Shown piece after piece: positions 1-8,964 of a DNA stretch of 64,000 nucleotides. The notes beneath the pieces are model-generated. The model saw only the letters and a program-made list of their open reading frames with translations, had not been told where the DNA came from and made no database searches. A program made the translations under genes and the position numbers. How positions within the stretch are numbered: position 1 is the first letter of the stretch; every line of letters starts with the position of its first letter. The DNA comes from Afipia sp. (lineage in GTDB: Bacteria > Pseudomonadota > Alphaproteobacteria > Rhizobiales > Xanthobacteraceae): assembly GCA_017308575.1 (NCBI GenBank), contig JAFKEQ010000004.1:186001-250000 (forward strand), given 5' to 3'.

Positions 1-1026
1 CTTGCCCTTCTTCAGATCGTTGAGCGCGTCATCGACCTTGGTCAGAGGCACCTTGGTCACAGGGATCGGCGCAATGTTCTTTTCGCGCACCAGATCGATC
101 AACTCCTGTGTTTCATGCAGGCTGCCGACATAGCTTCCCTGAATGGTGATGGCCTTCATCGGAATCAGCGGCAATGCCCATGGCGCGCCGCCGCCGAACA
201 GGCCGACCATCACCAGCTTGCCGCCCTTGGCCAGGCAGTCGAAACCGAGTTGCGCCGTTGCGGAGTTGCCGACCAGATCGATCGCGCCGCGGATCGGCCC
301 TCCGGCCTTGGTCATGATCTGCTGCAAGGCGTCCGCGGCACCGCCGTCGACCGTTGCCAGCGCACCGGCCTTCTCCGCCGCCGCGCGCTTGGTGGCGTCG
401 ATATCCACCATGATCGCGCCCTTGCCGCCCATGGCTTTCAGAAGTGTCAGCGCCATGAGGCCGAGACCGCCCGCGCCGAAGATGACGATGGGCCGGTCGA
501 TGAAGGCTTCGACCTTCTTGATCGCGCTGTAGGTCGTCACGCCAGAACAGGCATAAGGCGCCGCTGTCACCGGATCGAGCCCGCGCAGGTCGAGCAGATA
601 GCGCGGATGCGGGACCGTGATGTGGTCGGCATAACCGCCGTCGCAGAAAATGCCGATCGAGTTCGTCTTGACGATGCACATGTTTTCGTCGCCGGCCAGG
701 CAAGTCTCGCATTTGCCGCAGCCCAGCCACGGATAGACCAGCCGGACATCGCCGACGGACACGCCCTTCACGTCAGGGCCGACCGCCACAACCTCACCGA
801 CCGTCTCATGTCCCATGGTCAGCGGCAGCGTCACGCCGCGGTCCTTCAATGACAGCGGCTTGCGACCGTGGCCGAGTTCATAACCGCCCTCCCAGATATG
901 GAGATCGCTGTGGCAGACACCGGCGGCCTTGACCTTCAGCAACACCTGCGAGCCGGTCGGCTGCGGCGTCGTCATATCCACTTCCGTCAATGGACCATTG
1001 AATTCGGTGACCTTGAAGCTCTTCAT
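1..1026 (-). CDS. Zinc-dependent alcohol dehydrogenase (3' end cut by window)
   Basis: This is a medium-chain NAD(P)-dependent alcohol dehydrogenase, oxidising an alcohol to an aldehyde in the cytoplasm. The frame is open from an ATG at 1026 to the window edge, giving 342 residues without the C-terminus. The catalytic zinc site is visible as Cys38 (AGVCHSD) and His73 (MGHE), and the structural zinc lobe as Cys103, Cys106, Cys109 and Cys117. A Rossmann glycine motif (GAGGLG) follows. The gene is divergent from a LysR gene across about 210 bases, so that regulator probably controls it. The true substrate cannot be read from sequence. Confidence 0.9.
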   Translation of the reverse strand, partial: MKSFKVTEFNGPLTEVDMTTPQPTGSQVLLKVKAAGVCHSDLHIWEGGYELGHGRKPLSLKDRGVTLPLTMGHETVGEVVAVGPDVKGVSVGDVRLVYPWLGCGKCETCLAGDENMCIVKTNSIGIFCDGGYADHITVPHPRYLLDLRGLDPVTAAPYACSGVTTYSAIKKVEAFIDRPIVIFGAGGLGLMALTLLKAMGGKGAIMVDIDATKRAAAEKAGALATVDGGAADALQQIMTKAGGPIRGAIDLVGNSATAQLGFDCLAKGGKLVMVGLFGGGAPWALPLIPMKAITIQGSYVGSLHETQELIDLVREKNIAPIPVTKVPLTKVDDALNDLKKGK

Positions 1027-1238
1027 CGCGTTTCCCGTTTCTTTTGCATCCGTCTGGTACGCAGATGCTGTTTCGGGGCGAAGTAGAGGCGAGCCGGGGC
1101 AGCCCTGTCAATACGGACGGCAGAACTTGCCAGCCCACGCCATCGCCAAATGAATCTTGGCCGGACGGCCCGGATGGACTACCCAAGTTCTCGCAGATGG
1201 AATGTTCCGCACTCCGTCCGCTACCGAAAGCAATCCTG

Positions 1239-2141
1239 ATGACCGACCAGTTCGACTGGAATCTCGTCCGCTCTTTTCTCGCCATCACGCGCACGGGCAG
1301 CATGACGGCCGCGGCGAAGCGCCTGAAGATCGATTATTCGACGCTCAGCCGCCGCATCACCGCGCTCGAAACATCGCTCGGTGCCCAACTGTTCGACCGG
1401 CGCACCAGCGGCTCCTCCCTCACCGAGGCAGGTGAGCGGCTGCTGGTCATGGCCGAGCAGATGGACCAGCTCGCGACCTCCGCGACACAGTCGATCGGAA
1501 ACACCAAGCTCGAAGCCGCCGGCGCGGTGCGCGTCGGCACGCCGGATGGTTTCGGCACCAAATTTCTGGCGGCCCGCCTTGGCGAGTTGAGCCAGCGGCA
1601 TCCGGACCTCACCATCGAACTAGTCGCAATGCCGCGCGAATTCAGCCTGTCACGGCGTGAGGCCGATATCGCCATCAGTCTGGCGCAGCCGAGCGAAGGA
1701 CGCCTGCACTCACGCAAGCTGACGGACTATGAACTCGGTCTCTATGCCTCGCAGCAATATGTGAGGGACAATCCGCCGATCACGACAACGGCAGATGTGC
1801 CATCGCACCGCTTCATTTCCTACATCGACGATCTGATCTATGCGCCCGAGCTGGAATACGCGCACTTCGTTTCGCCGGATCTGCAACCGGCGATCAAAAG
1901 CTCGAACCTCGTCGCTCAACTCCATTCAACAATCGCAGGCGCTGGCCTGTGCGTACTGCCCTGCTTCATCGCGCAGGCCGAGCCGACGCTGGTCCGCGTC
2001 CTGCCCTCGTTCCGCCTGATCCGGACATTCTGGCTGCTGCTGCACAGCGATCTTCGCAACACCGCGCGGGTACGCGTGACTGCCGATTTTATCGCCGAGC
2101 AGGTCAGCAAGGCTCAGGCGCTGTTTCTGCCCGAGCCATAA
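1239..2141 (+). CDS. LysR-family transcriptional regulator
   Basis: A 300-residue LysR-type regulator. It has an N-terminal winged helix-turn-helix (about residues 5-65, including the LysR hallmark AAKRLKIDYSTLSRRITALE) and a periplasmic-binding-like effector domain after residue 90. The frame stays open upstream to 1044, but the ATG at 1239 places the HTH at the usual distance from the N-terminus, so the upstream part is not counted. It is divergent from the zinc alcohol dehydrogenase at 1-1026, the usual layout for a LysR protein and its target. The effector is unknown. Confidence 0.88.
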   Translation: MTDQFDWNLVRSFLAITRTGSMTAAAKRLKIDYSTLSRRITALETSLGAQLFDRRTSGSSLTEAGERLLVMAEQMDQLATSATQSIGNTKLEAAGAVRVGTPDGFGTKFLAARLGELSQRHPDLTIELVAMPREFSLSRREADIAISLAQPSEGRLHSRKLTDYELGLYASQQYVRDNPPITTTADVPSHRFISYIDDLIYAPELEYAHFVSPDLQPAIKSSNLVAQLHSTIAGAGLCVLPCFIAQAEPTLVRVLPSFRLIRTFWLLLHSDLRNTARVRVTADFIAEQVSKAQALFLPEP

Positions 2142-2171
2142 GATCTCAGCCCAATTGCCGCCCGGCCAGCT

Positions 2172-3092
2172 TCAATCGATGTTGTTGTTATAAAAATAAC
2201 AACTGCCGGAGCACGGGTTCGGATCCGGTGGCTGCTGAACCTGATTGGTCTGGTTCGACTGCGACTTGTTCTTCACGACAGCATTGCCGCCGTCGAAGAT
2301 CGAGAAATAACCCAGCGCGTCGGTACCCGGCGGCCGCGCGGGATCGGTCACGATGGTTTTGCCGAAGCCAAGGCGCGCCGCCATCTGATCGGTCGGCAGA
2401 TCGCTGACGCCGCCGGTCTGGCCGGGGCCGCTGGTCAGCGCCGTCATGATCTTGTGAAGCATGAATTCAGGAACCGGGAACGGTTCAGGAATCGGATCGT
2501 TCGGCCCCGTCACCCATGTGATGTAGCCGGGCCGCACGATGACCGAACCGGTGTTGTTCTTGATGACCACCGATCCGACGTGACCAATGACCACTTCGCC
2601 CTTGGCTTGCGACAGCTTGGGATCGGAGCCGCCGAAGCCCGGCGGGATCGGATAGACCACCGTCGCCACGCCGCCGCGAATACCAAGCGTCGCCACAGGC
2701 GTGTTGACCGTCACGCCCGCCGTGTGGCTGATCTGGCCGCCGACAAAGCGCATCACGCCCTTGCTGACGGTCGCCACCATCTTGCCGGTGCCGGCATTGG
2801 GATCATACACGTATTCATCGATGACGATATTGCTGTTGCGGCCGACATTCAGCGTCGACGTATCGGGGAACATGATCTGCGTTGATCCGGACGCGGAGGT
2901 CTGCACCCTCTCCTTGTAAATGACGTTGGTGCCGATGGTCAGCGTGCGTGATCCCGCGCCCGGCGGTGTGCCCGTCGCATCGCGATTAACCGCACCGACC
3001 CGGCCAGAGTTTTGCGCGGCGGCGGGGGATGCGCCGACGGCGGCAAGTGAAGCCAGCAACGAAGCAAGAACCAGATGATGACGTGTAATCAT
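2172..3092 (-). CDS. Exported FecR-domain protein
   Basis: A 306-residue protein with a clear Sec signal peptide (hydrophobic core, cleavage near residue 26 after SPAAA). A FecR domain spans about residues 48-150, recognisable by the pattern ending TPVATLGIRGG. Unlike the anti-sigma FecR of iron signalling there is no cytoplasmic helix or membrane segment, so the whole protein should be periplasmic or surface exposed. The C-terminal tail is rich in Asn and Gln, carries a CSGSC pair and ends in NNNID. It starts 10 bases after the stop of the barrel gene at 3103, with its GAGGG ribosome site next to that stop, so the two are co-translated. Function is unknown; see the finding on this pair. Confidence 0.85.
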   Translation of the reverse strand: MITRHHLVLASLLASLAAVGASPAAAQNSGRVGAVNRDATGTPPGAGSRTLTIGTNVIYKERVQTSASGSTQIMFPDTSTLNVGRNSNIVIDEYVYDPNAGTGKMVATVSKGVMRFVGGQISHTAGVTVNTPVATLGIRGGVATVVYPIPPGFGGSDPKLSQAKGEVVIGHVGSVVIKNNTGSVIVRPGYITWVTGPNDPIPEPFPVPEFMLHKIMTALTSGPGQTGGVSDLPTDQMAARLGFGKTIVTDPARPPGTDALGYFSIFDGGNAVVKNKSQSNQTNQVQQPPDPNPCSGSCYFYNNNID

Positions 3093-3102
3093 GCGATGGC
3101 CC

Positions 3103-4470
3103 TCAGAAACGCGCCGTCGGGCCGAACATCACGGAGACATTCTCCACGCGATAGTTCGGCAGCGATGAACTTGTATGGTCGTACTGGACGGCGGCAGATA
3201 CGCCGAATGTCCGGTTGATCGGCGCGTTGAAGAGCGCCCCCACCGACCACTGGCCGTCGTTGCGTACCGTCAATGGATCGATGAACGGATTGGCGGCATC
3301 GAAGCGGGTTTCGATCCGGCGCACGAACGGCGCCACGCTCCAGTTGCGCGACATCCAGTCGAACGGAGGCGCGAATTCCAGCGTCAGCGCGGCTTCGATC
3401 GCCCACTGGTCATAGGACTGGAAGGCGAATGCCGAGTCGCCGCGCCGGAACAGGCCGCGCGCATCCAGCTTGATCCTCTGCGCGATCGCCCAGCTGCCGG
3501 ACAGGCTGGACGTGTACCAGTCGCCGCTGTTGAAGCCTGAGACCGGAAGCGCTTCGTTGATCTTGAAATCCGCGCGCCGCCACTCGAATTCCGGCCCGAA
3601 CGAGAACCGGTCGTTCACGGCATAGCGCAGCGAAACGCCGGCGCCGACTGTGGACAGATAAGTCGCGCCATCGAGCCAGGTGGTGCCGCCGACAACGAAC
3701 GGCTTGATCGTCACGCCGGGCAATGCCTCCGGCGCCAGCGCCAGGCGCGGACCGAAGCTGACATCGACGAAGCCGACGTTCAACTCCGGAAAGCGCGACT
3801 GCGCGGTGAGGTAGCCCACGGCGCGGGTTTCGAGCGTATCGCCGCGCTGGTTCTGCAGATCGTAATCGTGGCTCAGTCCGGCGAGGCCGAACCAGTTGAC
3901 GTCGCTCTTCTGCCGCGCGGTCGGCAGCAGCGCGAGGTCCTGTCCTCCGAGACGGAGAACGCCACCGCCCGGCGCGAAGCTCGCATTGCTCTGCGAGCGA
4001 ATGCCGGTCTGCACGAATCCGGAAAACCGGCTCTGCTGAAGCTGCTTCTCGGTGTCGGGCAGATAGGTCTCGACACGTTCTTTCGTGATCGCATCGATGT
4101 CCGGGCTTGCAAGCGCCTCCTTGAAATAGCGCCGCGCCATTTCATAGGAGCCGAGGCGGAAATACAGCGCGCCGAGTTCATACTTCACGCGCGTGAGACG
4201 CGGATTGTAGAACAGAAGTCGCTCAAGCGCGCCGATCGCGGCTTCATAGTCGCTGTTTGCGGTCGCGACTTTCACAAAGGCAAACGTGATCTCGTGATTG
4301 GCGGGGTTGCGGACCATCTGTTGAAACAGCTGATCCTGTTCGCTCGCGCCCTGCGCGTGCGCTGCGTCGGCCTGGGCGATGAAGAGGACGGCGCATGCCG
4401 CCAGCAGCGAAGACGAGCGCGAAAATACCGCTCCTCCAAATGCGCGCGCGCGATGCGTGAAAATTCTCAT
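3103..4470 (-). CDS. TPR plus outer-membrane beta-barrel protein (Slam-like, DUF560 type)
   Basis: About 455 residues. A signal peptide (to near residue 40, ADAAHAQ) is followed by tetratricopeptide-like helices (about 50-150) and then a long region of alternating strands that ends in phenylalanine, the usual last residue of outer-membrane barrels. This order matches surface lipoprotein assembly modifier (Slam) proteins, which move proteins across the outer membrane. An in-frame TTG lies at 4476, but the ATG at 4470 is preferred. It is the first gene of a two-gene operon with the FecR protein. The Slam assignment rests on architecture and general pattern only. Confidence 0.75.
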   Translation of the reverse strand: MRIFTHRARAFGGAVFSRSSSLLAACAVLFIAQADAAHAQGASEQDQLFQQMVRNPANHEITFAFVKVATANSDYEAAIGALERLLFYNPRLTRVKYELGALYFRLGSYEMARRYFKEALASPDIDAITKERVETYLPDTEKQLQQSRFSGFVQTGIRSQSNASFAPGGGVLRLGGQDLALLPTARQKSDVNWFGLAGLSHDYDLQNQRGDTLETRAVGYLTAQSRFPELNVGFVDVSFGPRLALAPEALPGVTIKPFVVGGTTWLDGATYLSTVGAGVSLRYAVNDRFSFGPEFEWRRADFKINEALPVSGFNSGDWYTSSLSGSWAIAQRIKLDARGLFRRGDSAFAFQSYDQWAIEAALTLEFAPPFDWMSRNWSVAPFVRRIETRFDAANPFIDPLTVRNDGQWSVGALFNAPINRTFGVSAAVQYDHTSSSLPNYRVENVSVMFGPTARF

Positions 4471-4967
4471 CAACAAAACGCCCTGATCAAAATAACTATC
4501 GCTTCAAGAACCATAATACCCCCGCATATTCAACGTCGTGAAGCGTGAATCCGTGACTGAATTGCTACAGCTCCCAACAAACGTGCCCCGTTCCCGAGTG
4601 AGCGGAACATGCGTGCGCGCCTGCTGCATCAGCGAGAAAGGCAAGTCACACCGTTAACATTGGTCATCGCATGCCGCTGTTGCGTTCAAACGATTCAAAA
4701 TTGATCGGCATTTTGTTTTTCCGCCCATCCGCACATGCCAGCGACGCTTAGCGCGGAGCATCCGGACGAAAAAGCCAAATCCCTTGCAGTTTTGGAGTGA
4801 TCGGCACGGAGGCTAAACGACGGCCTATCCGCTCGCATCGTCTCACCGGAGGAGATGGCCTCTGCGGACGCGGGAAATCCGCCTTCAGGCCCGCTTGCCT
4901 GCGGCAGGGAATACCGGCATAAAGTTAATCGACCAATTAACAAGAAACAGACAGGGAGAAACTGCCG
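4471..4967. other. Intergenic region between divergent operons
   Basis: About 500 bases between the barrel/FecR operon (leftward) and the DUF35-thiolase-SDR operon (rightward). I find no supported gene in it; short reading frames lack ribosome sites. It must hold both promoters. The only clear element is the perfect inverted repeat at 4924-4941 described separately. The stretch 4690-4720 is locally AT-rich and could be promoter DNA. Confidence 0.6.
4924..4941. promoter_or_regulatory. Operator-like inverted repeat GTTAAT-N6-ATTAAC
   Basis: Perfect 6-base arms separated by six bases, 27 bases before the DUF35 start codon and close to its GGGAG ribosome site. A related sequence sits at 14286-14303 in front of another beta-oxidation locus (13 of 18 positions identical without gaps), which supports a shared regulator, possibly TetR type. 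The regulator itself is not in an obvious place nearby. Confidence 0.5.
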
Positions 4968-5381
4968 ATGGCCGGACCGTCCCGCGCCCTTCCCAAACCG
5001 ACGCCCGAAACCCAGCACTTCTGGGATGGTACTCGCGCAAACGAACTCCGCCTCCAGCGCTGCGACGATTGCTCGCACGTCTACTTTCCGCCGCGGCCGT
5101 TCTGCCCCTCCTGCGCCTCGCGCAAAGTCAGCGTGTTCAAGGCCAGCGGCAGGGGCAAGCTCTACAGCTATGTCATCAATCACCGTCCCGCCGCGCCGGG
5201 CTTCACGCCGCCTTACGCCATCGCCGTGGTCGAACTCGATGAAGGACCGCGGATGATGAGCAATATCCTCGATTGTCCGCAGACGCCCGAAGCGCTTGTG
5301 CTCGACATGCCGCTCGAAGTCGCGTTCGAGGCCATCGACGACAAGATCACCCTTCCCCAATTCCGTCCGGCGAAGGGATAA
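4968..5381 (+). CDS. DUF35 OB-fold / zinc-ribbon acyl-CoA-associated protein
   Basis: A 137-residue DUF35 protein: a rubredoxin-like zinc ribbon (CDDC about residue 36, CPSC about residue 49) followed by an OB fold. Proteins of this type are the small partners of SCP2-like thiolases, for example BbsA of benzylsuccinate degradation and ChsH2 of steroid side-chain cleavage, where they form the complex and help bind acyl-CoA. The next gene is such a thiolase, 4 bases downstream, so the two very probably form a complex. The start has a GGGAG ribosome site. Confidence 0.87.
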   Translation: MAGPSRALPKPTPETQHFWDGTRANELRLQRCDDCSHVYFPPRPFCPSCASRKVSVFKASGRGKLYSYVINHRPAAPGFTPPYAIAVVELDEGPRMMSNILDCPQTPEALVLDMPLEVAFEAIDDKITLPQFRPAKG

Positions 5382-5385
5382 TATC

Positions 5386-6525
5386 ATGCGCAGAAATCAG
5401 GTAGCCGTGGTCGGCGCGGCGGAAACCACCAAGCTCGGCGTGATCCCGGATATGTCGCAGATCCAGCTTCATGCGGATGCGGCGCTGAACGCCATCGCGG
5501 ATGCAGGACTGAAACTCTCGGACATCGATGGCGTCGCGACCGCGGTCGAAACGCCGCAACAGATTGCACACTATCTTGGCATCACGCCGACATGGGTGGA
5601 CGGCACATCGGTCGGCGGATGCTCCTTCATGCTCCATGTCCGCCATGCCGCGGCGGCCATCGAGGCCGGACTTTGCAAGACCGTGCTGATCACGCACGCG
5701 GAAAGCGGCAAGTCGATGATCGGCAAGCTCCCGCGCTCGATTCCCGCCGACAGCCTGCAGGGCCAGTTCGAGGCGCCGTTCGGCGTATTCGGCCCGCCGA
5801 GCATGTTTCCGATTCCCGTGCTGCGCTTCATGAAGACCTACGGCATCACCCACGAGCAGCTCGCCATGGTCGCCGTGGTCCAGCGCGAATGGGCGGCGAA
5901 AAATCCGCGCGCCTCGATGAAAGACCCGATCACGGTCGAGGACGTTCTGAACTCGCGGATGATCGCCTACCCGTTTCGCCTCTTGCAGTGTTGCCTGGTC
6001 ACCGATGGCGGCGGCGCGCTGATCCTCACCAGTGCCGACCGGGCCAAGGATTTCCCACGCAAGCCCGTCTACATTCTCGGTACCGGCGAAAGCGTCGAAA
6101 CGCCGATGGTCAGCCAGATGGAGACCTTCAATTCGTCCCGCGCCTTCAAGGTCGCGGGGCCGACCGCTTTCCGCGAGGCCGGCATCACGCACAAGGACGT
6201 CGATCACCTGATGATCTACGACGCGTTCGCGCACCTGCCGCTTTACGGTCTCGGCGATCTCGGCTTCATGCCTCACGAGGAAACCGGCAGGTTCATCGCG
6301 GACGGCAACACCCGTCCCGGCGGCAAGCTACCGATGAACACCAATGGCGGCGGCCTCAGCTACATGCACTCGGGCATGTACGGCATGTATGCGCTTCAGG
6401 AGAGCGTGCGGCAGATGCGCGGCATCGCACCGGCACAGGTCCCGGACGCGAGAATTTCCGTCTGCCACGGCGTCGGCGGCATGTTCGCGGCATCGGGCAC
6501 CATCATTTTCACCAACGAACGCTGA
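5386..6525 (+). CDS. SCP2-type thiolase (lipid-transfer/acetyl-CoA acetyltransferase-like)
   Basis: A 379-residue thiolase of the non-specific lipid-transfer (SCP2) class. The nucleophilic cysteine is in the VGGCSF motif near residue 82 and the C-terminal catalytic region is CHGVGG near residue 359. Enzymes of this class cut or form a beta-keto acyl-CoA bond. Pairing with DUF35 upstream and an SDR dehydrogenase downstream suggests the last two steps of a beta-oxidation-like pathway, the SDR making the 3-keto acyl-CoA and the thiolase pair cleaving it. The ATG at 5386 is used; the longer frame from 5296 overlaps the upstream gene. The substrate (fatty, aromatic or steroid-like acyl-CoA) is unknown. 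Confidence 0.88.
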   Translation: MRRNQVAVVGAAETTKLGVIPDMSQIQLHADAALNAIADAGLKLSDIDGVATAVETPQQIAHYLGITPTWVDGTSVGGCSFMLHVRHAAAAIEAGLCKTVLITHAESGKSMIGKLPRSIPADSLQGQFEAPFGVFGPPSMFPIPVLRFMKTYGITHEQLAMVAVVQREWAAKNPRASMKDPITVEDVLNSRMIAYPFRLLQCCLVTDGGGALILTSADRAKDFPRKPVYILGTGESVETPMVSQMETFNSSRAFKVAGPTAFREAGITHKDVDHLMIYDAFAHLPLYGLGDLGFMPHEETGRFIADGNTRPGGKLPMNTNGGGLSYMHSGMYGMYALQESVRQMRGIAPAQVPDARISVCHGVGGMFAASGTIIFTNER

Positions 6526-6555
6526 CAGCGACAACAAGAAACAGGAGCGCTTGAG

Positions 6556-7476
6556 ATGGCAAACAACAAATCCCTCGACGGCAAGGTCATCGTCGTCACC
6601 GGCGCGGGCCGCGGCATCGGCCGCGAAATCGCGCTGCTCGCCGCCGCGGAAGGCGCGAAGGTCGTGGTCAACGATCCGGGCGGCGCGTCGGACGGCTCCG
6701 GTTCCAGTGCCGCCCCTGCGGAGGAAGTCGTCGAGGAAATCAAGAAGCGCGGCGGCACGGCCGCAGCGAATTTCGAGTCGGTGGCGGAAGCCATTCCTGC
6801 CAGCAAGATCATCAAGCAGGCTGTCGACACCTACGGCCGGCTCGACGGCGTCGTGAACAACGCCGGCATTCTGCGCGACGCGATTTTCCATCGCATGAGC
6901 ATCGATGCGTTCGAATCGGTCATCAAGGTTCACCTGATGGGCTCGTTCTACACCTCGCATGCCGCCGCGCGCGTCTTCCGCGAGCAGGAAAGCGGCAGCT
7001 TCGTCCACTTCACCTCCACCTCGGGTCTGATCGGCAATTTCGGCCAGGCGAATTACGCCGCCGCCAAGCTCGGCATCGTCGGCCTCTCCAAGTCGATCGC
7101 GCTCGATATGGAGCGCTTCAACGTGCGCTCGAACTGCATCTCGCCGTTCGCATGGAGCCGGATGATCGGCACGATCCCGACCGAAACCGAGGAAGAGAAA
7201 GCGCGCGTCGCCCGCATGCAGAAGATGAGCGCCGACAAGATCGCACCGGTGGTCGCCTTTCTGCTCAGCGACGCCGCCAAGGATGTGACCGGACAGATAT
7301 TCGCCGTGCGCATGAACGAAATTTTCCTGATGGGTCAGTCGCGCCCGCTGCGCTCGATCCATCGCGGCGAAGGCTGGACGCCGCAGACCATCGCCGAGCA
7401 CGGCATGCCCGCGCTGAAGCCGTCGTTCTACAAGCTCGATCGTTCGGCCGACATCTTCCCGTGGGATCCGGTCTGA
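6556..7476 (+). CDS. SDR-family 3-hydroxyacyl-CoA dehydrogenase-like protein
   Basis: A 306-residue classical short-chain dehydrogenase. The cofactor motif TGAGRGIG is near residue 15, NNAG near residue 100 and the catalytic Tyr-x3-Lys in NYAAAKLG near residue 160. The insertion after the first strand (NDPGG and following about 25 residues) resembles the dehydrogenase part of peroxisomal multifunctional enzyme 2, which acts on 3-hydroxyacyl-CoA. It lies 30 bases after the thiolase, so it is the third gene of the operon and probably supplies the thiolase substrate. Confidence 0.87.
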   Translation: MANNKSLDGKVIVVTGAGRGIGREIALLAAAEGAKVVVNDPGGASDGSGSSAAPAEEVVEEIKKRGGTAAANFESVAEAIPASKIIKQAVDTYGRLDGVVNNAGILRDAIFHRMSIDAFESVIKVHLMGSFYTSHAAARVFREQESGSFVHFTSTSGLIGNFGQANYAAAKLGIVGLSKSIALDMERFNVRSNCISPFAWSRMIGTIPTETEEEKARVARMQKMSADKIAPVVAFLLSDAAKDVTGQIFAVRMNEIFLMGQSRPLRSIHRGEGWTPQTIAEHGMPALKPSFYKLDRSADIFPWDPV

Positions 7477-7510
7477 TTCTCTAAAGATCGAATGACCATC
7501 ATCATCAATT

Positions 7511-7547
7511 CCGGCGGAGCAGAGCATTTTCGGCTCAGCACCGCCGG
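7511..7547 (+). terminator. Hairpin after the SDR gene
   Basis: CCGGCGG pairs with CCGCCGG, with an inner GAGC/GCTC pair. It lies 34 bases after the SDR stop and before the amidohydrolase. There is no clear T-run after it, so it may be a weak or factor-assisted terminator. Confidence 0.4.
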
Positions 7548-7617
7548 AGAAATCGCACTTGTCGTTTGTCCCAAACTGCCTCAGGCTGCGCGAAACAGAT
7601 GAACGGGTGCGATTGCA

Positions 7618-8961
7618 ATGTTTGCGAAATTCTGGTCCCAAGCTCGCCTGACCTTATGTGCAGCCATCATAGTCATTGCATCGCCTGCGATGGCCCAGAA
7701 ACCGGCCCCTTCTGAAACCATCTTTCGAAATGTGCGCGTCCTTGACGCGCTGAAGGGCGAACTCGGCGCCGCCACCGATGTTGTGGTGCGCGGTAACAGG
7801 ATCGCGGCCATCGGTCCCTCAGCCAAGGCCGCTCCGGGAGCGAAGGTTATCGACGGCAAGGGCCGCACCCTGATGCCCGGCCTGATCGACGTTCATGTGC
7901 ATTTCGGCTTCGGAAGCCTGCTGCTCACCCAACTTTACGATCCCGACACCACGCCGGAAAAGCTCGGTGCTGCCATGGCGAAGTCTGCCGGACAGATGCT
8001 GCTGCGTGGATTCACCGCAGCGCGCGACATGGGCGGACCGATCTTTCCGCTCAAGCGCGCGATCGATGCCGGAAAAACGCCAGGTCCGCGGATCTGGCCT
8101 TCCGGTGCCGTGATCTCGCAAACATCGGGCCATGGCGATTTCCGCGCGCCTAACGAACGTTCGCGCCGCTTCTTCGGCAAACCGTCGCGCGCGGAAGAAT
8201 ATGGCGCAACCTTCATCGCGGACGGACGCGACGAAGTGCTGACCGCAACGCGCGAGAACCTGCGGATGGGCGCGAGCCAGATCAAGCTGATGGCGGGCGG
8301 CGGCACCTCGTCCGACTATGATCCCATCGACGTGACGCAATACACGCTGGACGAAATGAAAGCGGCGGTCGAGGCCGCCGATGACTGGAACACCTATGTC
8401 GCCGTCCATGCCTATACGCCGCGTGCGGTGCGGCGGGCCATCGAGGCCGGCGTCAAATGCATCGAGCACGGGCAGTTGCTGGACGAGCCGACGATCGAGC
8501 TGATGGCCCAGCGCGGCGTCTGGCTTAGCGCACAGAACCTCATTCCGGATTCGCCCAATATGACTCCGGAACGGCGCAGGAAGCGGGCCGGCATTCTCGA
8601 AGGCAACGCCCGCATCTGGCCGATGGCGAAGAAGCACGGCGTCAAATTGGCCTGGGGCACCGACATTCTGTTCGAGCCTGATTTGAATTCGCAACAGAAC
8701 AATCTGATCCTGGCGCTGCGACAGTGGTTCACGCCGGCGGAAATCCTCAAGCTGGTGACCTACGACAATGCGCAGCTTCTGGCCTTGAGCGGTCCGCGCT
8801 CGCCTTATGAGGGCAAGCTCGGCATTGTCGAGGAAGGCGCGCTCGCGGACCTGATCCTTGTCAACGGCGATCCCCTCGCCAATCTCGACCTGATTGCGTC
8901 TCCTGCGAAAAACTTCTCCGTCATCATGAAGGACGGCGTCGTTTACAAGGACGCTCGCTGA
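7618..8961 (+). CDS. Secreted amidohydrolase (imidazolonepropionase/prolidase-like)
   Basis: A 447-residue metal-dependent amidohydrolase with a signal peptide (cleavage near residue 25 after SPAMA), so it acts in the periplasm. Metal-binding signatures are DVHVHFG, a likely carbamylated lysine in QIKLMAGGG, two histidines in VAVHAY and IEHGQ, and the final aspartate in WGTDILF. Family members hydrolyse cyclic amides, dipeptides such as Xaa-Pro, or lactones. It ends 3 bases before the stop of the convergent PEP carboxylase gene. The precise substrate is open. Confidence 0.85.
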   Translation: MFAKFWSQARLTLCAAIIVIASPAMAQKPAPSETIFRNVRVLDALKGELGAATDVVVRGNRIAAIGPSAKAAPGAKVIDGKGRTLMPGLIDVHVHFGFGSLLLTQLYDPDTTPEKLGAAMAKSAGQMLLRGFTAARDMGGPIFPLKRAIDAGKTPGPRIWPSGAVISQTSGHGDFRAPNERSRRFFGKPSRAEEYGATFIADGRDEVLTATRENLRMGASQIKLMAGGGTSSDYDPIDVTQYTLDEMKAAVEAADDWNTYVAVHAYTPRAVRRAIEAGVKCIEHGQLLDEPTIELMAQRGVWLSAQNLIPDSPNMTPERRRKRAGILEGNARIWPMAKKHGVKLAWGTDILFEPDLNSQQNNLILALRQWFTPAEILKLVTYDNAQLLALSGPRSPYEGKLGIVEEGALADLILVNGDPLANLDLIASPAKNFSVIMKDGVVYKDAR

Positions 8962-8964
8962 CGC

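Noticed and set aside
1044..1238. 65-codon extension of the first LysR gene
   Set aside because: LysR proteins begin just before the HTH; the ATG at 1239 gives the usual length and the extension is low-quality sequence in the divergent promoter.
4609..4704. 31-codon frame in the long intergenic region starting at an ATG near 4609
   Set aside because: No ribosome site, no hydrophobic or charged pattern, and it crosses probable promoter DNA.
4695..5387. 230-codon minus-strand frame in the 4.7-5.4 kb region
   Set aside because: Covers the DUF35 gene in antisense; the opposite strand has the zinc ribbon and ribosome site.
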